NCBI GenBank assembly: GCA_050260275.1
Contig: JBLNBX010000030.1
Coordinates: 1-16,348, forward strand
Reading direction: 5' to 3'
Source: DATMXS01 sp050260275
Lineage (GTDB): Bacteria > Acidobacteriota > Terriglobia > Bryobacterales > Bryobacteraceae
DNA length: 16,348 nt
This document shows, piece after piece, positions 7,878 through 15,161 of the stretch; position 1 is the stretch's first letter; each line of letters begins with the position of its first letter. Both the position numbers and the translations under genes were made by a program. The notes under the pieces are model-generated. The model worked only from the letters and a program-made list of their open reading frames with translations, had not been told where the DNA came from and did no database searches.

Positions 7878-9482
7878 CTATCCGAGAAGAAGTTTCCGAA
7901 TCTGCGACGTGACGCGTCCGATCCCGTAGACCCCCGCGAGGCGCCTCACCAATTGATCCTCGTCCAGGAGGGGTTCATTGGCTACGATCATCTCGCGGAC
8001 CGCAGCAATCTCCATCGGTGGGATCTCCTCGAGAGTGCGGGGCCCTCGCTCACGGACACGAATTTCAGGCGATCCAGCGACGCGGACGATCTGATTGATC
8101 TGCCCACCTCGGCGCCGCTCGTCATTTTGCTGTAAACGTCCGAGTCTGATTGCGCGATATATTGCGCGGTTCATGACATGAAGAATCTGCCTGCCAAGAC
8201 GTGAGTTCCCCGCAGCCCGGTTATAGAGTGCGTAGGCGCGGCGGCAGGTCATCGGACCCTCGACGGAAATGATCTCCACCAGCCCTTCCATCAGCTCTGT
8301 GAGCGACGCCGCATGGGGATCGGGTAGCTGACGGGGCATCCACTGCGTGTACCGCGGGAGAGCAACAGCGAGCTCGTCCGTTGCTGGCGTGAACAGCAAG
8401 GACTGCTGGTCGGTACCACAACCTTCCCCTTCGCCTTCACTCTCGGTGCCGTTCACTGTCTCCGCCGGAGAACTGGCCGAAGACGCGTTTTCGAATTCGT
8501 CTTGCTCCTCCTCCTCCTCGACGTCAACCACGGTCTCCACATCTGAGGGCCGCGTATCTGCGCAATGATCAACCGGAGGCGTGGGCGCCGATGCCATATT
8601 TGAATATATCCCTCGGTCTTTCAGAAGTTGCCAGAGAGGCTCCAGCGCTCTCTCGGGGTCTCGGTAGAACGCGCTGCCACGGACACGCCAGAACTGAAGC
8701 CCACAACGTTCCAGCATTCGCTGTCGGTCAACATCCCTATCCCATTCCTCTAGTCCGTGCCATTCGTCGCCATCACACTCAACAGCCAGTCGGCCTCGCA
8801 GTCCTTCGATGAGAAGGTCGATGCGCTTTCCGGCCAGTTCGTATTGTGGGATAACACGGAACCCTCGATTGGCGATTTGAAGAAAAACATCGATTTCGAA
8901 CCAGCTATCGAAAGGGATCGGGGGGCGCGCATCGCGACGGTTGATCTCGGCCGCCAGCCGTTGCAGCTTGGAAATATCGACCCCCTCTATGGTGTCTGCC
9001 TTCACCTTCGGGTTGAGACAATACTCAAGCAGTTGCCGCCTCAAACAGAAGCTGCTCAGGTCCTCCACCGTAACGCTGTGGAAAAGCCACATTTGATCCC
9101 GCGCCCGGCTTGCCGCTACATTGAATCTGCGCTTATCCGATTCCTTGGAAAGCACACCGATGTGGCGTCCATCGTTCGTCGCAGCGACCATTGAAAGAAA
9201 GATGACGTCACGCTCATCCCCCTGGAAGGCATAGGCGTTCCCACAGACTATGCCGCGCTGCTGCATTCTCTGCGCGACGATGCGATCGATCAATAAATCC
9301 CGAATCAGATTGGCCTGAGCATTTCCTTGAAGGCTGATTACACCGAAACTCTTCCCTTCATATGCTGGGTCGCCAAGAGCTTTGACTATCTGCTCAACAA
9401 TCGCCTCCGCTTCCGGTCTGTTTACCACACGATCGCCGGTCCCTTTTGCATAGCCGTCAGCCACGTAGCGGGACAGCCGCAA
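7878..9482 (-). pseudogene. C-terminal part of a broken SF1 helicase-nuclease (DUF3320 type)
   Basis: This frame encodes the rear half of a large SF1 (DNA2/NAM7-like) helicase fused to a nuclease. Residues 80-100 (GNAYAFQGDERDVIFLSMVA) are helicase motif V and residues 117-130 (KRRFNVAASRARDQ) motif VI. Residues about 190-285 are a Vsr/DUF559-like PD-(D/E)XK nuclease with Asp222, Glu235, Asp237 and His242 in KRIDLLIE and AVECDGDEWHG. A glutamate-rich linker (321-330) precedes a C-terminal DUF3320-like domain containing ISVEGPMTCRRAY. Walker A, Walker B and motif III are absent. The frame opens right after a TAG, at a TTG codon, with no ribosome site. I read it as the downstream piece of a gene disrupted by an internal deletion and frameshift. 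A nuclease fragment could still be made from an internal start, which sequence alone cannot exclude. Confidence 0.8.
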
Positions 9483-10585
9483 CTATCGCTCTCAGCATCT
9501 ACTTCGGAGGTTTTGTCATCTCGTATCTGGACCAGTTCCTCAACCCCGAGTGGGATCGGTACCCCGGCTTTGAGCTGCTCGGCGATGTCGCTGAAGACCC
9601 GCACAAGGCTCCGATCCGTGCGTTGTCGAACGATTAGCGCGGGTGCGAGATGCATGCGGGGACGCCTGTGGTCGCTGGCACTATCCTGCGGCTCCAGGAC
9701 AACGTGCAGAGCATCCTCCGAGGAGATCTGCTGGAAGTACGTGTTGAGGGCGGCCACAAGGTCCGGGCCGGTCCAGACATCATCCCCAATGTCGGTAAGC
9801 TGCGATTGGATGCGGTTCTGCACGTCGGGCAACGGCCGGTCCTGAGGCTCAAGCATCTCCTGCTCAAGGCGCAGCCGAGCTCCATCAGCAGCCGCGCCGA
9901 CTGTAATTACTCCGGTCTTAGGATCGAATTCGATTGTGGACTGAGCAGCTACTACGTGGCGTCTGACTTCTGGACCATGCGGAGGTCGCCAGGTCAGCAA
10001 GCCGATGCCGACGACCACCTCATATGTCTCTCCTAATCGCTCCTGCTTTTGATAGGCGGTGAAGAGCTCATTGTAGATCGCCTGAACATTGAGCAGCCGA
10101 CGATCCTCATGCGCCCACGGAAGCCAATGATTCTGAACGTACAGCCATTGCCGCGAGATTGCCGGACAGTCTTCCAGTCTTCGTACCACGGTCTCCGGCG
10201 CGGTGCCGCTCTCGGAGCCGACCTCACGAACCTCCTCGACTATGGCCTCCTTCAGGTGCGGAGTCTCGAGGGAGGAATCGGACACTTCACGTTCGCTCAG
10301 CCACGGCGCCAAACTTGGCGGCGGTGACGGCGGCCGCTTGCGTCGTGGCCGCTCCACCCGAATCCAATCGTCGTAGGCGGCTTCGCGTCCAATGTCCCAT
10401 GCAGCGCAGTAGCATTCCTTCTCTCTGGGAATCTCGGTCCACCAGACGACTTGATCGTACTGATCGCAGCTTCTCTTAACCTCGCTCCGGAGTTCCGTGA
10501 GTTCCTTCAGATAGGTGAAGAGCCTGATGGCTCTATCCCGGACAACGTCTTCAGCGGTGGTCTTCTGAGTTGAGGTAGTCGCCAT
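9422..10585 (-). pseudogene. N-terminal part of the same broken helicase-nuclease gene
   Basis: An ATG at 10585 opens 387 residues resembling the N-terminal, pre-motor region of large helicase-nuclease proteins: RDRAIRLFTYLKELTELRS (17-34), the block VVWWTEIPRE (46-55), a proline-rich linker (84-95), and IGLLTWRPPHGPEVRRHVV (194-212). Family-like sequence ends at about residue 365 (EVDAES); the last 20 or so residues (CPATWLTAMQ and on) are the C-terminal piece read in the wrong frame before a TAA. No Walker motif occurs before the break, so the ATPase core must have been deleted at about 9470-9500. The start is supported by the promoter and palindrome immediately upstream, so a truncated protein without motor or nuclease is likely still produced. 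Confidence 0.75.
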
Positions 10586-10604
10586 CGCAAGGCTCCGTCA
10601 CACA

Positions 10605-10633
10605 ATCATATTCGGATCTATAGATCCCGTCGA
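10605..10633 (-). promoter_or_regulatory. Promoter of the broken helicase gene with embedded palindromic operator
   Basis: On the minus strand TCGACG (10633-10628) and TATGAT (10610-10605) are separated by exactly 17 bp. The spacer contains the perfect palindrome GGATCTATAGATCC at 10614-10627. The -10 matches consensus at five of six positions. Transcription would start near 10598, 13 nt before the ATG at 10585. A palindrome inside the spacer is the classical place for a repressor operator; the WYL protein is the obvious candidate binder in this window. Confidence 0.5.
10614..10627. repeat. Perfect 14-bp palindrome GGATCTATAGATCC
   Basis: Both halves match fully (GGATCTA/TAGATCC) with no spacer, and symmetry stops at the next base. 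It lies between the predicted -35 and -10 of the helicase remnant. Such short contiguous palindromes usually bind a dimeric regulator. Confidence 0.6.
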
Positions 10634-10670
10634 GGCCGTCGGAACGCATGCCGTCTCCTCATAGGGAAGG

Positions 10671-10972
10671 ATGGTCGAGCCATCGATGAGCGGCTTCGCT
10701 GGCACTGTATGTGCCCCGGATAGGTTAGTTTTCCAATCCGAGAAAATCACCACGCCGCTGTCGCTGGACAACCTGTGGCGGCGGTACATGTTCCCGAAGC
10801 TGGACCAGATCCGAAGGTCGCCTCCGACCAGAGGGGCCACGGACTCGGCGTCAGCCTGGAGGTGTACACCAGCTCCGACCTGGAGCAGAAGCGAGCCGCA
10901 CTCACGAAACTCGAAGCCGCGGTGCTTCGAAAACCGAAAACCCAGCCGTCAGAATTGGCGAAGTCGGCTTAA
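10671..10972 (+). pseudogene. Tyrosine recombinase (integrase) remnant
   Basis: Two frames together give a decayed C-terminal integrase. The first frame contains LVFQSEKITTPLSLDNLWRR (about 10725-10785) followed by YMFPKL. The second, from about 10800, reads DPKVASDQRGHGLGVSLEVY then TSSDLEQKRAALTKLEAAVL. The second part holds the RGHG helix and the catalytic Tyr (EVYTSS) of tyrosine recombinases. Between them roughly 35 residues are missing, including the expected catalytic Arg segment (RRTHA-like), and the frame shifts, so the gene is inactive. The N-terminal half of a normal integrase is also absent. It ends 66 bp from the 3' end of tRNA-Gly, the usual arrangement for an element integrated into a tRNA gene, and points to past mobility of the neighbouring accessory genes. 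Confidence 0.8.
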
Positions 10973-11037
10973 TGGAGTAAACGGAGTAACGAGGAATCGG
11001 TGGGTGTTCCCAAACTGGCTGTAAGTGCTAGAAAACA

Positions 11038-11112
<75 letters not shown>

Positions 11113-11145
11113 CCTGCGTTGGCTTCTACTTAACTACCCGGCAAG

Positions 11146-11173
11146 AGCTTAACCGCTGCCGGACCAAGTTCAA
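11146..11173 (-). promoter_or_regulatory. Weak candidate promoter for tRNA-Gly
   Basis: TTGAAC (11173-11168) and TAAGCT (11151-11146) on the minus strand are 16 bp apart, and the -10 ends 34 nt before the mature tRNA 5' end, leaving a leader of about 27 nt to be removed by RNase P. The -10 is poor, so this is tentative. Confidence 0.3.
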
Positions 11174-11343
11174 ACCATCTATCCCCTACTCAAGAACCAG
11201 GGCTGATCGGAAGATGGACGGCAAAGTGGAGAGTGACACCCTGCTAAAACCGGGCCTGGGTACCTGAGCACGCAGCCGAGACTGCCCTGCGGCGCACCGT
11301 CCTGCCCGTCCACTTCACGACGCTCTAAACATATCACAGCACA

Positions 11344-11361
11344 GGGGCTGGGTGGGAGGGG
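11344..11361 (+). other. G-quadruplex motif with very short loops
   Basis: Four G-runs of 4, 3, 3 and 4 bases are separated by loops CT, T and A. Short loops of 1-2 nt favour a stable parallel quadruplex. It lies in the gene-free interval between tRNA-Gly and the exported protein gene. No function can be assigned. Confidence 0.55.
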
Positions 11362-11609
11362 CGCCGTGTCCGCCTGCTGGCACGCCAGGCTCTTGCAATT
11401 GGACTCTGAGAAGAAGCCGTGGCGGGACTCGGGAAGCGTGCCGGCAGAGCCACTCGGCTATGCCCTGGCCCCGCAGCGGACGATCACCTCGATCTTGGCG
11501 CCGGATCATGCTCCGCGAAACGGGTGACCTCGGGCGCGACGCCAACGCTCAACGCGCGGAAATACCTGGAGCTACTGAACTCGGAGCGGGTTCGGTTCGC
11601 CAGGTCCGG

Positions 11610-12026
11610 TTACTTTGCAGGTGCAGCCGGCTCGGGCTTCGCCTCCGATTTCACAGCCACCGTGGGCCAGGCCTTGTGCTCGCGCACCAGTTTCCACTCC
11701 TTTTCGAAGCGGCGCTGCTGGCCCGGGGAGAGCTTGTTCACCTCGTCCTCGAACTCCTTGGCGTCATGCGGAGAGCACCAGCCGGTGGAGATCTTCATAG
11801 AGATGATGATCAGCTTGCGTTCCAGCTCGCTGGGGAGTTTTTGCTGGAGCTGGCCGATGAGCTTGAGCAGTTCCTTCCTGCCGGCGTCCAGCTCGACTGT
11901 TTCGACCGGTTGCTCCTCTGGCGCCTTCTGCTCCTGCACGGCCGGGCGGGACTCGCCGGCTGCAGGCGTCGCACACATCCCCAGTGTGGTAAAGGCTAGC
12001 ACCGGCACTGCAGCAAACCGAAACAC
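11610..12026 (-). CDS. Small exported protein of unknown function
   Basis: A 138-residue protein whose first 24 residues form a Sec signal peptide: FRF start, hydrophobic core AAVPVLAFTTLG, and a likely cleavage after TPAAG. A Cys at residue 18 is not in a good lipobox, so a lipoprotein is less likely. The mature part has a Pro/Glu-rich linker (30-45), a charged helical region (46-120) containing LLKLIGQLQQKLPSELERKL and KLSPGQQRRFEKEW, and an Ala/Pro/Lys tail. I recognise no family. GTG at 12026 is the only plausible start because a TAG lies in frame 12 bases further upstream; the ribosome site is weak. It is divergent from the FkbH cassette, with 249 bp between them. Confidence 0.6.
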   Translation of the reverse strand: MFRFAAVPVLAFTTLGMCATPAAGESRPAVQEQKAPEEQPVETVELDAGRKELLKLIGQLQQKLPSELERKLIIISMKISTGWCSPHDAKEFEDEVNKLSPGQQRRFEKEWKLVREHKAWPTVAVKSEAKPEPAAPAK

Positions 12027-12131
12027 TCTAGTCTCAATCTACGCTCCCGGGCACGATGGTGTCGAGCGGTGGCGGCCCCGGCTGCGGCTCAGGCGAAGTC
12101 AAGCCAGCGGCGGCAGGTAGCCAAATTGCAC

Positions 12132-12145
12132 TGTCAGTCATGACA
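12132..12145. promoter_or_regulatory. Inverted repeat TGTCA-N4-TGACA upstream of the FkbH cassette
   Basis: Perfect 5-bp arms TGTCA (12132-12136) and TGACA (12141-12145) with a 4-bp centre, in the divergent intergenic region between the exported protein gene and the FkbH gene. It could be an operator for either direction. No convincing promoter hexamers were seen beside it, so this is weak. Confidence 0.2.
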
Positions 12146-12275
12146 CAGGGCCGCCGGCCGCCTTTCCGCGCTCTCATTTCTCCCAATAGTGGCTCGCAGC
12201 GCGGTTATGCACGCCGGCGGCCGGTATGCAAGAAACCAAGCTGTTGCATGGGGCTGCGGAGGACTTGAGAGGCGA

Positions 12276-14006
12276 ATGAAACTGCGGGAAGCGCTCGAAA
12301 TCATCCGGGCGGCCCGGACAGACCCAGCCGAAAACGGCCGCTATCTGCTGGCGTGTTCCAGCACGCCGATACACACACAGACTTTTTTTCGCGCACACCT
12401 GCTCGCGCGGCGCTCCGGCGCGGGCGTCCAGGTGGACACGTCGCGCTACGGCGATCTGCTGGGGAGCCTGGAGGACTTCAACCCGGCCGGCTACGCGGGC
12501 GCGGCCGTGCTTCTGGAGTGGTACGATCTTGACCCGCGCCTCGGTTTTCGCCGCCTGGGAGGCTGGGCCCCCGGTGCGTTTGACGACATTTTCGCCGCCG
12601 TTGGAGCCAGCCTGGACCGCTTGCGGCGCTCACTGGCCCGGATATCCGAATCCGTTCCTGTGGCGCTGATGCTGCCCACGCTTCCGCTGCCTCCGCTCGA
12701 AATCTCAACGCCTGCGCAGGCTCTGAACGTCGAGACGAGACTGCAGCGCGCGGTGTGGGCGTTCGCCGAGGACGCGGCCTCGCTGCGCGGCGTCAAGCTC
12801 GCCAGCGCCGCCGAACTCGACCGCCTTTCTCCGCCTGCGGACAGGTTCGACCTGCGCGCCGAACTAGCTCAGGGCTGTCCGTACCGGTTGCCGCACGCCT
12901 CGGCCGTGGCGGAGCTGCTCGTCGAGCTCCTGATTCCGGCGCCGGCCCTCAAGGGTCTTATCACCGACCTCGACGACACGCTCTGGAGCGGGATTCTCGG
13001 CGAGGTTGGCGTATCCGGAATCCAGTTCACGCTCGAAGGCGGGGCGCAAATTCACGGCCTGTACCAGCAGTTCCTGAACTCGCTCGCCGAGCGCGGCGTG
13101 CTGCTGGCAATCGCGAGCAAAAACGACCCCGCACGGGTGGATGAAGCGCTCTCCCGCTCCGATCTGCTCGTCAAGCGCGACAGCTTCTTTCCGGTCGAGG
13201 TGCACTGGGGTCCGAAGTCGGAGTCCGTGGCGCGCATACTCGAGGCCTGGAACATTGGTCCCGACGCGGTTGCGTTTGTTGACGACAGCCCGCTCGAGGC
13301 CGCCGAGGTGCAATCGCGTTTTCCCGAGGTCCGGTGTCTGAGGTTCCCGGCCGGAGAGCCGGAACAGATGCCCGCGTTCTTCCATACGCTGCGCGAGTGG
13401 TTCGGCCGCCCGGCTATTCAGGCCGAGGATCGCATTCGCGCCCGCAGCATTCGGGACGGCGCGGAGGCGCGAAGCGCGGAGAACGCGGCGGGCGATCGCG
13501 AGGCGTTTCTCGCATCGCTAGACGCGCGTCTCGCGTTCCGGCTGTCGCGAGATGCCTCCGACGAACGCGCCCTGGAGTTGGTGAACAAGACGAACCAGTT
13601 CAACCTGAACGGGCGGCGCATCCCGGAGGCGCAGTGGCGCGAGATGCTGGCGCGGCCGGAAGCGTTCCTCCTTACCGTCGAGTACTCCGACAAGTTCGGC
13701 CCGCTGGGAAAAATCGCCGTCGCGGCGGGAGAGCGGCGCGGCTCGGCGGCTGTCGTCTCGTGCTGGGTCATGAGCTGCAGGGCGTTTTCCCGCCGCATCG
13801 AGCACGCGACCCTACGGCGCCTGTTCGAGGAGCTGAAAGTGAACGACATCCTGTTCGAATACCAGGCTACGGAACGAAACGGTCCTCTCGGCGAGTTCTT
13901 CGCGGGGCTGGGCATCGGGGGAACGGACCCGAAGCTATCCCGCGCGGACTTCGACGCCCGCTGCCCCACGCTCTCCCACGCTATTCAGGAGGCTGCGCAT
14001 GTCTGA
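12276..14006 (+). CDS. FkbH-like HAD-IIIC family protein (predicted acyl-ACP loading enzyme)
   Basis: A 576-residue FkbH-type protein. Residues 25-45 (LACSSTPIHTQTFFRAHLLA) are an N-terminal segment usual in FkbH proteins. The HAD-IIIC core has motif I ITDLDDTLWSGILGE (nucleophile Asp231, Asp233), motif II SKND (281-284), GPKSESV with Lys314, and motif III FVDDS with Asp336/Asp337. The C-terminal part (about 410-560) has the FkbH acyltransferase-like domain with ELVNKTNQFNLNGRR at 434-448. Characterised FkbH enzymes take 1,3-bisphosphoglycerate and place a glyceryl group on an ACP. All key residues are present, and an ACP gene overlaps its end by 8 bp, strongly supporting such a partnership. 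The ATG at 12276 follows GAGAGG and matches family starts; GTG 12189 would add 29 unlikely residues. Confidence 0.9.
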   Translation: MKLREALEIIRAARTDPAENGRYLLACSSTPIHTQTFFRAHLLARRSGAGVQVDTSRYGDLLGSLEDFNPAGYAGAAVLLEWYDLDPRLGFRRLGGWAPGAFDDIFAAVGASLDRLRRSLARISESVPVALMLPTLPLPPLEISTPAQALNVETRLQRAVWAFAEDAASLRGVKLASAAELDRLSPPADRFDLRAELAQGCPYRLPHASAVAELLVELLIPAPALKGLITDLDDTLWSGILGEVGVSGIQFTLEGGAQIHGLYQQFLNSLAERGVLLAIASKNDPARVDEALSRSDLLVKRDSFFPVEVHWGPKSESVARILEAWNIGPDAVAFVDDSPLEAAEVQSRFPEVRCLRFPAGEPEQMPAFFHTLREWFGRPAIQAEDRIRARSIRDGAEARSAENAAGDREAFLASLDARLAFRLSRDASDERALELVNKTNQFNLNGRRIPEAQWREMLARPEAFLLTVEYSDKFGPLGKIAVAAGERRGSAAVVSCWVMSCRAFSRRIEHATLRRLFEELKVNDILFEYQATERNGPLGEFFAGLGIGGTDPKLSRADFDARCPTLSHAIQEAAHV

Positions 14007-14238
14007 ACTCGATGCCCGGCTCGAAGCTATCTTCCTGGCGGCGTTCCCTTCGCTGGACGGGGCTTCAGTACGGAGCGCGACGCGCGATGCGGTGGAGGCC
14101 TGGGACTCGATCGCGGCGGTCACCCTGGCCAGCCTCGTCGAGGAGGAGTACGGGCCGCTTTTCGACATCGAAGAGGCCGCCGGGTGGACCTCGTACGAGC
14201 AGGTCCGGCGGGCGCTTGAGGAGAAGCTGCGTGAGTGA
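13999..14238 (+). CDS. Acyl carrier protein (dedicated, cassette-specific)
   Basis: A 79-residue acidic helical protein with ACP layout. The phosphopantetheine site is the Ser in EAWDSIAAVTLASLVEEEYG, Ser37, with the family's DS pair and a following hydrophobic helix. It differs from fatty-acid ACPs, which have DSLD, and resembles ACPs paired with FkbH or surface-glycan enzymes. AGGAGG stands six bases before the ATG. The start overlaps the FkbH stop, and its own stop overlaps the next gene's GTG, so stoichiometric, coupled translation is likely. It probably carries the group loaded by the FkbH protein. Confidence 0.88.
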   Translation: MSELDARLEAIFLAAFPSLDGASVRSATRDAVEAWDSIAAVTLASLVEEEYGPLFDIEEAAGWTSYEQVRRALEEKLRE

Positions 14239-15157
14239 ACAAACCGGCACCGTGAGCTCGCCGGAAGGGCGGGGTTTTGCCTTCACAGTGTTCGACGATC
14301 CGGACGGGCAATCGCTCGCGACCAGCCGGCTGGTTTACTCGTTCCTGAAAGACCTCGGTCTTCGGACTACTATTGCCGTCTGGCCGCTCGCCCCGCGGCG
14401 CGAGGCGAACTCGGCGGGCGAGACCTGCGGCAATCCCGAATACCTGGAACACGTCCAGCGGCTTGCGGACGCCGGTTTCGAGATCGCCTGGCACAACGCC
14501 GCGCCGCACGATTGCACGCGCGAGGAAACACTCGAAGGGCTGGAGCGCTTTCGCGAGTACTTCGGCCGCTATCCCGTCTCGATGGCCAACCACTACAACG
14601 CGGAGGCGCTGTACTGGGGCGATGCGCGGCTGAGCGGCATCCGCCGTAAGCTCCACGCGCTCGGTAAGCGCGGCCGTTATTACGGCCATGTCGAAGGCCA
14701 TCCGGGTTTCTGGGGAGACGTCTGCCGGGAGCGTATTCGCTACTGCCGGAACTTTGTCTTCACGGACCTGAACACGCTTCGGGCGTGCCCGTGGATGCCA
14801 TATCACGATCCGGAACGGCCGTTTGTGCAACGCTGGTTCGCGGCCAGCGAGGGCGCGGAGGGCCCGGCGTTTCTGAAGCTGATCGCGGAGCGTAACCAGG
14901 ACCGGCTAGAGGAGGAGGGCGGAGCGGCCATCGCATATACGCACTTCGGGCGCGGATTTGTTGAGAATGGCCGCCTGCACCCAGAGTTCCGGCGGCTCAT
15001 GGAGCGCCTCGCGAAGAAGAACGGCTGGTTCGTGCCGGCTTCGGAGATTCTCGACTACCTGGCCTGGCAAAAAGGAGTGTTCGAGATGGATGCGGCTGCG
15101 CGGCGGAGGCTTGAGTGGCGATGGCTGCCCGGCAAAATCCTCCGGGGCACGTCGTGA
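14231..15157 (+). CDS. Polysaccharide-deacetylase-like protein (NodB/CE4-type barrel)
   Basis: A 308-residue protein of the glycoside hydrolase/deacetylase beta/alpha-barrel superfamily. The N-terminal strand FAFTVFDDPDGQSL contains the Asp pair at residues 22-23, corresponding to the TFDD motif of CE4 enzymes. A second motif, WHNAAPHD (87-94), gives His88 and His93, comparable to the metal-binding HxxxH pair. Further His residues lie at 121 (ANHYNAEAL) and 238 (YTHFGRGF). The layout resembles divergent deacetylases found with exopolysaccharide clusters rather than classic NodB. There is no signal peptide, so it acts in the cytoplasm, perhaps on a lipid- or nucleotide-linked sugar. The GTG start overlaps the ACP stop by 8 bp. 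The deacetylase activity is inferred. Confidence 0.75.
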   Translation: MSEQTGTVSSPEGRGFAFTVFDDPDGQSLATSRLVYSFLKDLGLRTTIAVWPLAPRREANSAGETCGNPEYLEHVQRLADAGFEIAWHNAAPHDCTREETLEGLERFREYFGRYPVSMANHYNAEALYWGDARLSGIRRKLHALGKRGRYYGHVEGHPGFWGDVCRERIRYCRNFVFTDLNTLRACPWMPYHDPERPFVQRWFAASEGAEGPAFLKLIAERNQDRLEEEGGAAIAYTHFGRGFVENGRLHPEFRRLMERLAKKNGWFVPASEILDYLAWQKGVFEMDAAARRRLEWRWLPGKILRGTS

Positions 15158-15161
15158 TGCG

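Larger units (their letters stand above)
11113..11609. other. Interval without a supported gene, containing a G-quadruplex motif
   Basis: No open frame here has a recognisable motif or ribosome site, and I find no intact tRNA or other known RNA. The main structure is a G-run cluster at 11344-11361 (see separate entry). The right end abuts the stop of the exported protein gene on the minus strand, and no clear terminator is visible there. Confidence 0.5.

Noticed and set aside
7701..8135. Plus-strand open frame overlapping the helicase C-terminus
   Set aside because: It lies largely opposite the convincing DUF3320-like coding sequence and has no recognisable domain.
9422..9482. Programmed frameshift joining the two helicase pieces
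   Set aside because: The ATPase motifs are absent from both pieces, so frameshifting could not restore a working enzyme; deletion explains the data better.
4965..10670. Distal attachment site (repeat of the tRNA-Gly 3' end)
   Set aside because: I scanned the intergenic gaps by eye for the tRNA T-arm/acceptor sequence and found no convincing copy; it may lie outside the window or have decayed.
11395..11490. Possible additional tRNA near a GGGACTCGGGAAG segment
   Set aside because: No acceptor stem, T-loop or anticodon arm can be formed around it.
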